The position numbers and the translations under genes were made by a program. DNA of 64,000 bases from Watersipora subatra (taxonomy: Eukaryota; Bryozoa; Gymnolaemata; Cheilostomatida; Watersiporidae), in contig NC_088717.1 of the NCBI RefSeq assembly GCF_963576615.1, positions 19,702,108 through 19,766,107 on the forward strand. Direction: 5' to 3'. This document shows positions 13,501-23,770 of the stretch, piece by piece; position 1 is the stretch's first letter, and the number at the start of each line of letters is the position of its first letter. The notes under the pieces are model-generated. The model was not told the origin of the DNA. It made no database searches and worked only from the letters and a program-made list of their open reading frames with translations.

Positions 13501-16500
13501 TTGAATGACTTACCTCTATTGTTAGATCTATTGAATGACTTACGTTCATTGTTAAATCTATTGTGAGAGATTACTAGATGCAATAGGGAGGCAATTTAAT
13601 TAAAATTAATTGCTGAAGTATGGAATACTTTGAGTCTGATAAATTGAGGGCTCAGTACTGTTCAACTCTTACTGACCGAGATACTTACTATGCTAGTAAT
13701 TCCTTTTGTCTACAGGCGGAGAGGCTGACGATGTACAGCTGTTGGATGATGACAGACAGGTCAGCAGGTCAAGGAGTGTATCCATAACCAGCTATGATGA
13801 TACAGATATGACTTTAGCTGCCAACTGTAACGAGTGCTGTAGTTCCTTTCCCAAAGGTATATATCTTCTGTTCTGCCTTGTAAGCAACAAAATAACTAAA
13901 AAGGTTTAGTTTGTCTGTCTATCAATACATGATAACGATGCTAGTTCTTGTGTTTAACTGTCTCGTCCTATCAGCTGTTATTTGCACATGAACTGCTGCA
14001 ATGTATAGTAGGAGTTTTATAAAAGTCATGACAACATCAACAACATTGCATAGCCACATCAATTAAATCTATAGTCAATACTTGTGTAGATGCTGGGCGT
14101 ATGAGATTACCCACCCAAAGTTAATAAGTCTTGCTTTTGTGGGGAATAAACTGTCATTCAGTTATTTCAATTTGTTTATTTTATTTTAAATATTCAATAT
14201 TCAAAATAATATTCAGTACTAGTATTAAAATTATATAATAATATATGATGAACTAATATAATTGGCATACAGTGGACTCGTGTATTAGGATTTTAATTTG
14301 TTCCAGCATTAGCATCGTAAGGCGAAGATGTCGTATAGAAACCCAGAGTAAATATCTAATGCAAACTACCCTTGGTAAAAATCAAATCATCATCAAAAAA
14401 TCATTTCTATTTCTCAGGTTTTCGCACATCGCAGGGTGTTGGCGGCAGCCTCTTCGCAATAATTTAGGAATTACTCTATAGCATATATGCTAGTTTTGCC
14501 ATGGGGGATCCCATGAGTGTCTTCCTGTTCAGGATACTTTCTGACGTCAGTTCTAAGAGTATTTAGATAGTTTAAGTGTCAATCGTATCACATCATCACT
14601 CGCCTTTAGATGCTCTGGTCTCACATCATGTTGGCTCTACAATGAGGGGTTGCCTGCTCTTACAACTTGTATTGTTCACATTAGATTATGCTCATCTCTA
14701 GTAGTTTGCCTGCAAATACAACTACTACAGACTGGTTCACTACACATATTGTACTTTTGTTTGATTTGGTAACTCATTGACTTTGTTAGAGCATAAAAGA
14801 TAAGTTTTAGTAGTTTGCCTGAGGCTTTTTCAAGAAACATGTGTGAGGTAGTTGAGAGTTGTGTTTTCTGAATTCATTTTATATTTCTTTTACCTTAGCT
14901 CAAAATATTCTGGCATTATTCATCAAGAATTGCAACCAGCTGAGACGGAAAATTGGATTTCTCCTTTTCCAGTTTCTTCTGCCAGCCATCCAAATCGCTC
15001 TATTTGCTTTTTGTATCGGAGGTACGTAAATAGCATGATACTTACTGCTGATTTCCTGACTACAGTATTGTAGATGCCATTACCTCTTGTACATTCATGC
15101 ATTTGCGCCCCTTTTGCCTGACTGTATATGTATGGTTGTTGCTGCTGCCTGACAGATCTAGATCTGGCGTTTGATTTTCCTGTATGTTTTTCTACCTAAC
15201 AAAATCTAATGAGAAGCCATTAGATACAATTGTATGTGAAACCAGCCAGCGTTGTCCATCCGCTGTCATTACAGTCATACTTCAACTTACGAGCTTAATG
15301 CGTTCCGAGACTGAGCTCGTATGTTAATTTGCTCGCATGTTGGTGCAATTTATTTGTATATAGAACAATTAAATATATATTGATTGGTTCCTATACTCTA
15401 AAAAATGCAAATAAAACACTCAAAACAAGATATTGTAACAGAAAGAACATGTTGGTTATTGTCCTCACTTACCACATGCTTTCAAAAAGCAACAAATAAA
15501 AAATAATGCAAGGAAATGTGATTAATTAAAATGTAAAATTAAATACATACAATAGTAGCTAACGCTAGCATTTGCCAGGGAGGGAGATATAAGTTATTCT
15601 TCATTACGACGGTTGACTTTGATAAATCTGGATGTTATCAATGTCTTAACAGACAAACTTAGAAGCAAACCTAAAAGCAAACTTTCATTTTCAACTTAAC
15701 GTAATTAAAATTTCTTCGGCGTTCATAGTTTGAAGTTTCTCGCTGGTTAGCTAATTTTTCCTTTGTTTCGCTTTCACGACCAGCCGGCCGTTTTAAGATA
15801 AACCTATCTAAGGACGTTTGCCTTTGTCGCCCTTTCAACCTGTTGCGATTAGGACGAACACAGGTGTCGTCAAAAAGGGTTAATGCACGACCACTAGCCA
15901 ACTTGTCCGAATGTCTATTTTTATAGTTTTGATAGATAGCACTCGGCCTTTTCACATAGCATCGTTTCAGTACGCTGTCACCTGCCAATTGTTTATCTTT
16001 TATCCAATGTCTGAGCAGTCTCTCCATCAGCGGTCGTGAAGATCGCTGCGCCGTTTATAAACTATCGTTAGTCCTTTTGCGAACTAATTGCCCTGAATAT
16101 TATCCTTCTGTTTGATAATTGTGGATGTATTTCTGTCAAATTGCTGAGCTAGCTCAATCACGCATATATATTTCACATATTTTTCAATAATTTCCCGTTT
16201 AATATCAACTGATATCATTCGCTTTTTCTTTGCATTATTTTTCATTTTACTGGCAAACTTTTGGTCAACGCACAGTACTTTTAATTCACATAATTCTGCA
16301 CTGAAAATCGCGCACAAAAAAACACGGTACAAAAGTATAACCTGAGCAGTTGAAAAATACAGAGTGATGCTGTTCTCATAAAACACCTCTGGCATACTTG
16401 GCAAGTGACTCACGTGCTCGTATCTCAAACATGGCTCGTATGTTAGTGCTAAAACTTGCTTAAAAGCTGGTTCGTATCTCAAGTTTCTCGTATGTTGGAG

Positions 16501-19500
16501 CACTCGTAAGTTGAAGTATTACTGTAGTTGCAATTGCTTTATCAGCTGAACAGCATCTTGCTGGATTTATTCAGGAACTCCGTCCAACCTTCCAATAAAA
16601 ATTGTGAACCAAGATGTCGGCATAAGCCTTCTACAGAATCTTAGCGTGTCTGAAGCGTACATTAATGGTCTGGATAAGAAGGTGGTGCAAATCACCTATG
16701 CAGATGATGTAGAAAGTGCTACAGATACGGTGAAGGCTGGCGACTGCTGGGCTGTGCTTTGGTTCAAGTCTAACTACTCAATCGCCACAATGAAGAGGTA
16801 ACACTCATCACACACCTGCCTGTACCTGTCTGCCATCAAACATTCTAATTACCTTTAAGGGTATCTCTCATCACACACCTGCCTGTACCTCTCTGCCATC
16901 AAACATTGTAATCACCTTTAAGGGTATCTCTCATCACACACCTGCCTGTACCTGTCTGCCATCAAACATTGTAATCACCTTTAAGGGTAGCACTCATCAC
17001 ACACCTGCCTGTACCTGTCTGTTACCAGATATTATAATCATCTTTAAAGGTTGACTTGCAATAAAATTCACATTACAGTTATTTGGTATCAAAAGATTCA
17101 CCATGTCTTGCTCTGCTGTGTTGTAGGTGCCAAATTTGTGGAAATGTGATTACAAGCTTTTAAAAGCTCAAAAACGAACAGTTAATCGCAGCCATTATGA
17201 AAATCATTGAAATCCCTGTCCAAAACGGCTCAAATGGGACGTAGTTGAACATGATGGCTTCTGTTTACACTTTCATGCAACCTCATTCGTCGAAATATTT
17301 TCACAAATATACTTCACGCAGTCAATAAAACCATGTCTATTGTCCTTACGCGTCTATTTCATCATCATTGTAATGCTGTCACTTTGAGCACTGATATCTC
17401 ACAACCTACCGTAAAAATTTGTTTAATTTTCTAACCTCAACTTGAAGGAGGTTAGAAAATCATCATTTTCTAACCTCCTTTATCATCTTTGATAAATATG
17501 ACGAGTCTGTTGGTCACCTGTGATAGTCGAAAAATGCTGCAGAGATTGTTCGCCCTATTTGGCAGGAAGTATTGATCCAGACCAGACCGAAACAAAACTG
17601 TAACATAGCGAGCATCTATATTTGATATGGGCTTTTCGGTAGATTTCGAAGTGTTTGTCATAAACTAGTGCTACGATACGTTTTTTATTGAGCCATTTAT
17701 TGGCCTTTAATTTCACGTGATCAAAAAACGATAACCAGAACTTCTGAGTACGTCATCGAAATAAAGAGATTCTACGGCATTTTCATGATGGCTGCGATCA
17801 ACTGTTCCTTTTTGAGCTTTTAAAAGCTTGTAATCACATTTCCACATATTTTGCACCTACAACACAACAGAGTAAGACATGGTGAACCTTTTGATACCAA
17901 ATAGCTGTAATGTGAATTTTGTTCCAATAAACCTTTAAGGATATCACTCATCACAAACTTACCTATAGCTGTTTCTTAGAAGGTGATATGTGTTGAATAT
18001 TTTCTTCTGGCACCCTCTTTCTATTAACCCAAAATAGTTGTTCAGCATTCATATTTTTAATTTGGGAGCATCCCGGAAGCTTGGTCTTACAGTTTATGTA
18101 AAATTTACTTTATTGAGGAGCTCTTCTTTACTCTCTCTTTCTCAGGAATAACTTAATTCATCTATCATCACCATAGAAATGTTTTAAAGACTCATGTCAC
18201 GCGCCTAGCTCTTGCCTTTCTATCAAGTAGTGAAGTCACTTGGTGTCGACTTTTCTTTTATTGGCAGAATGATAAATCCGCAAGACAACTCTACCGCTAC
18301 CATAACACAGTCAAATATAAGCATCTATATAGATGCCACAAATGCTCAGATATTCCTGACTCTAGAGCAGGCGTTTGTGGCTGCCTACGAAAACCTTGGC
18401 ACAAACATACAAAAACAAGGTAATATACAAGCATAATTTCTATCCCTTATTTTAACAACCATTGTTTAGCAATGACAAAAGTACAATAAGTGTTTAGTAT
18501 TCTGTTTGTTACATGAGTGCTTGAGTATGACTTTCTGATTGTTATTAAGTACAACTCTAGATGATTTTAAGAGACAAACAAAATAATCTTAGCAAGTTTT
18601 CATAGCACCATTATGGTAGCTGTCTATAGCTTTATTACTAGGTAGCTGTAGTGATGTCTATGGCTCTATTACTAGGTTGCTGTAGTGATGTCTATGGCTT
18701 TATTACTAGGTAGCTATAATGATGTCTATAGCTCTATTACTAGGTTGTTGTAGTGATGTCTATAGCTCTATTACTAGGTAGCTGTAGTGATGTCTATAGC
18801 TCTATTACTAGGTAGCTATAATGATGTCAATAGCTCTATTATTAGGTTGCTGTAGTGATGTCTATAGCTCTATCATTAGGTTGCTGTCTTAGATTACTAG
18901 ACAAGTAATCATGATATTGAGTTAAATGTCAAGTTTAATCATGATATTGAGCCCAAAAGGTTCTTGTTAATTTTTATTTTTCTGTGAAGGCCACGATCTT
19001 CTTTATATTACACATTTATTTATTCTGTTATGCCATTTTTACAGTCAATCGTGACTCTTGAACATTTGGAGATGTTTTTTATGCTGTTCTTCAGAAATAC
19101 ATGTATTAGAGTATCGATTATTACTTTGATGGCGGCTGTTAAATGTATAATTGTGGTCGTATGTGAGAAGTAGATAACCTCAACTCTAGTTTACTGATAT
19201 TGAAGTTAAGGTAATCTCAACTCTGGTTTACTGATATTGTAGTTAAGGTAATCTCAACTCTAGTTTACTGATATTGTAGTTAAGGTAATCTCAACTCTAG
19301 TTTACTGATATTGTAGCTAAGGTAATTTCAACTCTTGTTTACCGATATTGTAGTTAAGGTAATCTCAACTCTAGTTTACTGATATTGTAGCTAAGGTAAT
19401 CTCAACTCTAGTTTATTGATATTGTAGCTAAGGAACGCAATATACCCCTGCCGCAAGTCTTTACAGCTGTCTCTGTGCCACTGGACTACAAGCCTGCTAT

Positions 19501-22500
19501 TTATGGAACATTTAATGAGACCTTCCTAGACTTTGTTGCTCCCGGAATGATGTGCTCAATTATCTACTTTTTAGCTGTTGGTTTAACGACTCTCAGCCTC
19601 GTAGTCGAGAGGAAGGTGGGTCACAGCATTGCCAACTTGAGTTTGGTCTTTTGATGTTGTTTTGCGCCGGCTCCTTTGTTCAAAGTTGACGATGATAAAC
19701 AGTCATTCGTTTCCATACTCTGAAGATTGTTTTTGGGAGATTATTTATCACGGGGAAGCCTTCAAAACTATGAAACTTTTAGCCTTTGAAGAGAGTTTTC
19801 ATTACAAAGCTTTGGGTGCTAAGAACATATTATACATAGATTCTTCTTGAATGGAAATGGGCATATTGGTAGATTTTAACTGCCATGAACCATACGAGTC
19901 TTTTAACAAGCTCATGTTGTAATTTGTACCATAGCCGTCTGTATCCGCTTTTCAAGGTGAAAATTTAACAGCCATTTATTTTATTTTATTTTTGAACCAT
20001 GATCTTTAAAACAATTTACCACTAAACTTTTAAACCAACATAAATACCCTCAAAAATTAGTTATCGATAAATCGTCATTAGCGATAAACAGCCAGACTAG
20101 GTTGAAAACTGTAAAGTGCGCTTGGTGATTAATTCTTTCACGTAAATATTTTGGTTTTGTTATGACAAAAGATTAAAATATATGAAACTTGATTGCATAC
20201 CATCTTCACTAGGTTTATATAAGCTCGCTAGCGCGTATTCCTTCACAGAAAAGATACCTCCAAAGAAGAATACTACTGACCTTTTTCTAAGCTTGTTACT
20301 TGAAGTTCATACACTGCAGCCTTAGACATACACACCTTTCTAGCTTTGAACTGTTGTCTCTTGCGCAGGAAGGTTTGTTTGAGCGAAGTCTCGTCTCAGG
20401 AGTGACAGTTGCCGAGATGATGCTCGGACATATCGGTACACAGTTTGTAGTCGTCTCTATTCAGACAGCTGTTCTCATCATCTTTGCATTCCTTGTGTTT
20501 AATGTCTATGATGTCGGCTCTCTTATCATTATTATAATGATTGAGCTGCTCGTGGGAATTACTGGCATGACACTCGGTTTCGTTGTCAGCACTGGTGAGT
20601 CTTTCAGCTATTCTGTCTTAAACTGTCCTGAATTGTTATGCCTTTTCTGTTACTCCAACCTTCAATTCATTATCCCGACTTTTTTGCAATGCTATGAGAT
20701 TACTGAATTTCAAAATGTGTTTGTTCAACTCACTCAATAATTCCTGATTCCCTGATGTATATCGCTTAATATCACAATGTATATCTCCTAATATCACGAT
20801 GTATATCTCCTAATAACACAATGTATATCTCCTAATATCACAATGTATATCTGCTAATATCACAATGTATATCTCCTAATACCACAATGTGTATCTCCTA
20901 ATATCACAATGTGTATCTCCTAATATCACAATGTTTGCAGAAGTAATTGAAAATTGAGTTTTTTTTATTTTCCTCAGAAAATTAGCCATTTGTGGAACTA
21001 GTCCTGTTATAGAAACAATGCCGCAGGTATTAAATACATGGGAGATTGTGCTTGCACATTAAGCTGCAGACAAATATCACTTAACCACGTAGAAACAACA
21101 AAATCTGAACAAATTCGACGCAATTCCACTCCGCTAAACTTGTGTGAAGGCATTCGCTGCAAGAGTGCTATTTGACATCATAGAAAAGCTCACCGTTGAT
21201 GGATTCAAATTGACAATACTCGACTAAACTCTCCTCAGAGGAGGTAAAAAACTTCAGCTCACAACCGCAAAGTTCTCCCTTACAAAAACGTTCTACTGCT
21301 ACTCACTACCGTTCCTGCTTGCCTTTATGTCTCTACAGTAACATTCACATGCCACGGATGGATCGCTCGTAGGAGCTGACGAATTAATTACTGAACAGTG
21401 ACCTTGACCTGAAAGCTAGTCTACTTTAACGTGTTTTGACTTGAGAGATACATCGCGAATCTTGGAAAGATATATAGTGTAACCACGAATTGTTGAAATG
21501 TGAGGATGCAAGTTCATCGGCAGCAGGCAGCTCTAAACGTATTCCCAGCATGGAAACACAATGTATGCACGCAGCATGTATACGTTGTACATGTAGTTAT
21601 ACATGTAGTTGTACATGTAGTTGTACATGTACTTGTACATGTAGTTGTACATGTACTTGTACATGTAGTTGTACATGTAGTTGTACATGTAGTTGTACAT
21701 GCAGTTGTACATGTAGTTGTACATGTAGTTGTACATGTAGTTGTACATATGCAAGTGACTTATGTATGTAGAAAGAGTCCTGTGTAGCTAAACCTAAGCA
21801 AAGACATGAGTGAGTTTAGTGAAAGTGTTTCCGGAGTTGATGAAGTCTGTTTGTTGCAGCTGCAAAAGACGAGCAATCAGCCACACAGCTTTCTCTCGCA
21901 CTGGTATTTCCCTTCCTCCTTCTTTCTGGAATTCTTTGGCCTATAGAAGGCATGCCTCAATGGCTCCAATACATCTCTGTTGCTCTGCCTCTAACCCAGC
22001 CAGTAGCTGCCATGAGGTATGTAGCTAATATCTTCTCCTACCCTTGCAGCGGAATCTGATGATGTAATTCTCATTCGTAGGTTTCTAGGCTAGTAATGAA
22101 TATATACCTCATGTTGTGTCTAAATTTATAATGTCCGTACAGTGCACCTTCAGGATACGGTTTTAATTTGTTCCAGGGTTGGCATCGAATGGTGAAAAAA
22201 TTGTATGTAGTGTCTAAAAACCATGTAATTATATAATGCAAACATTCCCTGATAAAAATCATCAAAGTTTTATATAAGTGCTGTACATATTAAAAAACTA
22301 GTAACAAATAGTATGTTAACCTTAGTAACTATAGTTACCTACAGTAACTTTATTGTATTTAGTGATTATGATTTGCAAAAATGTAAAATTATGATGTACC
22401 ATGTTCAGTACATACTCTAGGGTGTTCTTACCTTCAAGACAAATGTACATATAACATAAACATTGGATTCACCTCAAATAGGTTCAGATTACTAAACACA

Positions 22501-23049
22501 CACACTTAAAGCTAAGTTTTAGTATGTATTTTCAACTATTTTACTGAATTTTAACTTTTATCGCTCATCAGTTTCCTTTTCCGCTTTCACTATAACCTTT
22601 GGTGGACCTGTTTAAAACCTTTTTCATCCTAATTCGGCAGGAAAACCAAACAATGCTGTTTTCATAATGAAGTGGATTTTTGTTAGCAGGTTAAGAAAAG
22701 TTGTCTCTCCTTTTGTTTGAAGAGATTGCAACTCCAACTTTGCAATTGTTTTTAAAGGAAAAATGTTACCATTTTACACACAATAATTTCTAAACTTGAG
22801 ATAACGGTCATCGTGTCTATTTCAGACATTGTGGAAATATTTGTATAGCGCTGTATAGCTGCATAATAAGTATAATAAGTATCAAGGGATTACATTTAAA
22901 CTGCTGCTCTCTTTGACAGGAGTGTGCTGGGCCGTGGTTTTGGGTTTGACCACTATCAGGTCTGGAGTGGCTACTGTATTGGAGTTGGCTGGGCCTTAGG
23001 TTTTCTTATACTTTCCCTTATCCTCGCGCGCCTCAAAGGCCTCCACTAG
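4570..23049 (+). CDS. ABC half-transporter, ABCG20/ABCH type, copy 1 (15 coding exons, 731 aa)
   Basis: Coding exons: 4570-4664, 4972-5102, 6261-6374, 7340-7476, 9854-9987, 10213-10363, 11294-11387, 13716-13856, 14899-15021, 16575-16797, 18268-18419, 19428-19615, 20369-20594, 21860-22016, 22920-23049. All junctions are GT-AG and the sum, 2196 nt, is an uninterrupted frame of 731 codons plus TAG. The ATP-binding domain comes first: Walker [10 protein letters not shown] (about residues 41-49), Q-loop region YMPQE, signature LSGGQ (140-144), Walker B ILILDEP (160-166) and switch histidine in TTHYIEEA (H198). An acidic Ser-rich linker (exons 7-8) leads to an ABC-2 type membrane domain: TM1 in exon 9, a roughly 160-residue extracytoplasmic loop (exons 10-12) with N-glycosylation sequons, TM2 in exon 12, TM3-4 in exon 13, TM5 in exon 14 and the last TM in exon 15. 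NBD-TMD order and six helices make it a half-transporter that should dimerise. The large loop and motif wording fit ABCG20/ABCH proteins better than sterol-type ABCG. Substrate unknown. The start is the first ATG after a probable UTR acceptor and matches copy 2. Confidence 0.92.
5225..5345 (-). repeat. tRNA-derived SINE
   Basis: On the minus strand GGTGGTGGAGTGTTGGTTTA resembles an A box region and GCGAGTTCGATTCC a B box. A TCTG-rich tail ends it. It does not fold into a full tRNA. Confidence 0.6.
5346..7339. other. Introns 2 (rest) and 3 of copy 1
   Basis: Apart from exon 3 at 6261-6374, AT-rich non-coding sequence. I see no repeat or RNA gene in it. Confidence 0.5.
7785..8243. repeat. Minisatellite, 24-bp unit, ~19 copies
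   Basis: Unit built on GGTACACTACTA and CTATACAGTCA. Because 24 is a multiple of three, both strands are open and no protein is implied. Intron 4 of copy 1. Confidence 0.95.
8400..8895. mobile_element. MITE with GTCGTCGACTTACG terminal inverted repeats
   Basis: TAGTCGTCGACTTACGACC at 8411 is mirrored by GGTTGTAAGTCGACGACTA at 8869-8887. A short direct repeat (CACAGTAC) lies outside each end, so the exact boundary is ambiguous. Non-coding, in intron 4 of copy 1. Confidence 0.65.
10035..10074. repeat. Perfect 16-bp hairpin
   Basis: TCTTCCAGATAGTATA and TATACTATCTGGAAGA, separated by 8 nt, in the short intron 5 of copy 1. Confidence 0.75.
10345..11041. repeat. Minisatellite, 38-bp unit, ~18 copies, includes exon 6 splice donor
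   Basis: The first unit is made of the last 19 or so nt of exon 6 (ending GGTGAATCCATG at 10363) plus the start of intron 6 (GTAAATATTATAACTCC). Each later unit repeats this junction as GAATCTATG/GTAGATATT at 38-nt spacing (next GT at 10402). Confidence 0.93.
11796..12691. mobile_element. TTAA-target MITE, copy A (~0.9 kb)
   Basis: Ends AGGTTGACTTGCAAC and its inverted counterpart, with inverted arms of about 160 bp and a TTAA on each side, as in piggyBac-type insertions. The inner part is inverted relative to copies B and C. In intron 7 of transporter copy 1. Confidence 0.75.
13069..13562. repeat. Minisatellite, 30-bp unit, ~16 copies
   Basis: Unit contains TTGAATGACTTACC and GTTAGATCTA. 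The spurious open frames on both strands are repeat artefacts. Intron 7 of copy 1. Confidence 0.95.
14269..14445. mobile_element. Degraded MITE fragment, pogo-like end
   Basis: CAGTGGACTCGTGTATTAGG with the following TTTTAATTTGTTCCAGC resembles the left end of the element at 22138. Only one end is clear. Intron 8 of copy 1. Confidence 0.4.
15272..16524 (-). mobile_element. Tigger/pogo DNA transposon, internally deleted
   Basis: Terminal inverted repeats begin CAGTCATACTTCAACTTACG at 15272 and mirror the end at 16524. Both ends are flanked by a TA target duplication, as in the Tc1/mariner-pogo group. Minus-strand remnants of a Tigger (TIGD1-like) transposase lie inside. The whole element sits in intron 9 of copy 1. 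Confidence 0.82.
15671..16260 (-). pseudogene. Tigger-type transposase remnant (DDE domain missing)
   Basis: At about 16084-16250 (minus) the frame gives [18 protein letters not shown] and [12 protein letters not shown], the N-terminal Psq/CENP-B-like helix-turn-helix of Tigger transposases. At 15671-16027 a second frame has [16 protein letters not shown], the second CENP-B-like DNA-binding part, followed shortly by [15 protein letters not shown], which resembles the C-terminal tail. The catalytic DDE core between them is absent, so this is a non-autonomous deletion derivative. Confidence 0.7.
16792..17047. repeat. Minisatellite, 63-bp unit, four copies starting at exon 10 donor
   Basis: The units start GTAACACTCATCACA (16798, the real donor), GTATCTCTCATCACA (16861, 16924) and GTAGCACTCATCACA (16987). 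A further unit resumes at about 17935-17975 beyond the inserted MITE. Confidence 0.9.
17048..17934. mobile_element. TTAA-target MITE, copy B, inserted in a minisatellite
   Basis: Same long inverted arms as copy A. The flanks are TTAA at 17044-17047 and 17935-17938. Both flanks belong to the 63-bp tandem repeat of intron 10, so the empty site is visible in neighbouring repeat units. Confidence 0.82.
17935..17980. repeat. Fifth unit of the 63-bp repeat, split off by the MITE
   Basis: TTAAGGATATCACTCATCAC matches the start of the 63-bp unit upstream of the MITE. Confidence 0.8.
18625..18890. repeat. Minisatellite, ~34-bp unit, ~8 copies
   Basis: Unit contains GATGTCTATAGCTC and ATTACTAGGTAGC. 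Intron 11 of copy 1. Confidence 0.9.
19190..19433. repeat. Minisatellite, 37-bp unit, ~6-7 copies, includes exon 12 splice acceptor
   Basis: Each unit ends GATATTGTAG followed by CTAAGG or TTAAGG. The last unit provides the real acceptor (AG at 19426-19427), and the exon begins CTAAGGAACG. Confidence 0.92.
20755..20937. repeat. Minisatellite, 22-bp unit, ~8 copies
   Basis: Unit contains ATCACAATGTATATCTCC. Intron 13 of copy 1. Confidence 0.9.
21588..21750. repeat. 12-bp tandem repeat, ~13 copies, partly palindromic
   Basis: Unit GTACATGTAGTT. TGTACATGTA is near self-complementary, so the array can form small hairpins. It lies 110 bp before exon 14 of copy 1. Confidence 0.95.
22138..22430. 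mobile_element. Degraded MITE, same family as 58487-59173
   Basis: Starts CAGTGCACCTTCAGGATACG and shares the inner stretch TTAACCTTAGTAACTA and neighbouring bases with the element at 58487. The right end was not found. Intron 14 of copy 1. Confidence 0.5.
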
Positions 23050-23621
23050 TTCATTCTTTTATAGCCTTAGAACACTATCACACTATTGCATAGGTTATTA
23101 TGCTATGCATGCAAATAGTGTTGTTATTTATTTTTGATTCTGCATTTTATTTTTAAAGAGCTATTTATTTTCATAATCACCATTCTTGTCAAAAACTTTA
23201 TGTGAGATTTTATGATAAGCTTATCACAATTTGTGTGTTTCCTTTAACCTATCGACAAATGAACAACTGCCAGGGCACTATCCCAGGAGACAACTGCAAG
23301 TTCTGTATGTGATTGATAGAAGCCTTCATTACTTTATGAGAATTTATGTTTATCAATAAGTCAATAACAAGTAATATTGAAAACTTTTAGTCTGTGTTCC
23401 TTGACTCTATTGAAAAACTGAATTTATTTTTTTCAAGTTTTTCAGTTCTTGATTTCAACCAACTTGATTTGTCGGACTAACCAACCAAAGCATTCAAGAG
23501 CGGTTCCGCTTTTTTAAACTGTTCAATACTTTGAAACCCCGACCTGAGATAATTCGAGGAATTGTTCTCTCGCCTGATCCCGTGCTCGAGTAAACTCTAC
23601 TTTCACTTTATTTTTTCGCAT

Positions 23622-23770
23622 TTCTAGTTTAGAATTACAAAATTACAAAATATGAGGATTACAAAATTTTGGTCACTCTGTCTGATATGCGTTTCAGTAT
23701 AATTTCAAACTTTCAAGTCGATTGAACTATTAGTCCTTGAGATATTGCAGAAATAGCGAGAGAACTTCTA
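23622..23770. repeat. Interspersed repeat shared with 31185-31330
   Basis: TTTAGAATTACAAAATT, the ATTACAAAATTTTGG block and an ATTAGTCCTTGAGATAT stretch recur, diverged, at 31185-31330. Nature unknown. Confidence 0.35.

Noticed and set aside
13056-13583. Repeat frames [10 protein letters not shown] / LLDLLNDLP, which look like a structural protein
   Set aside because: 30-bp minisatellite in intron 7; all three frames shown are open only because of the period.
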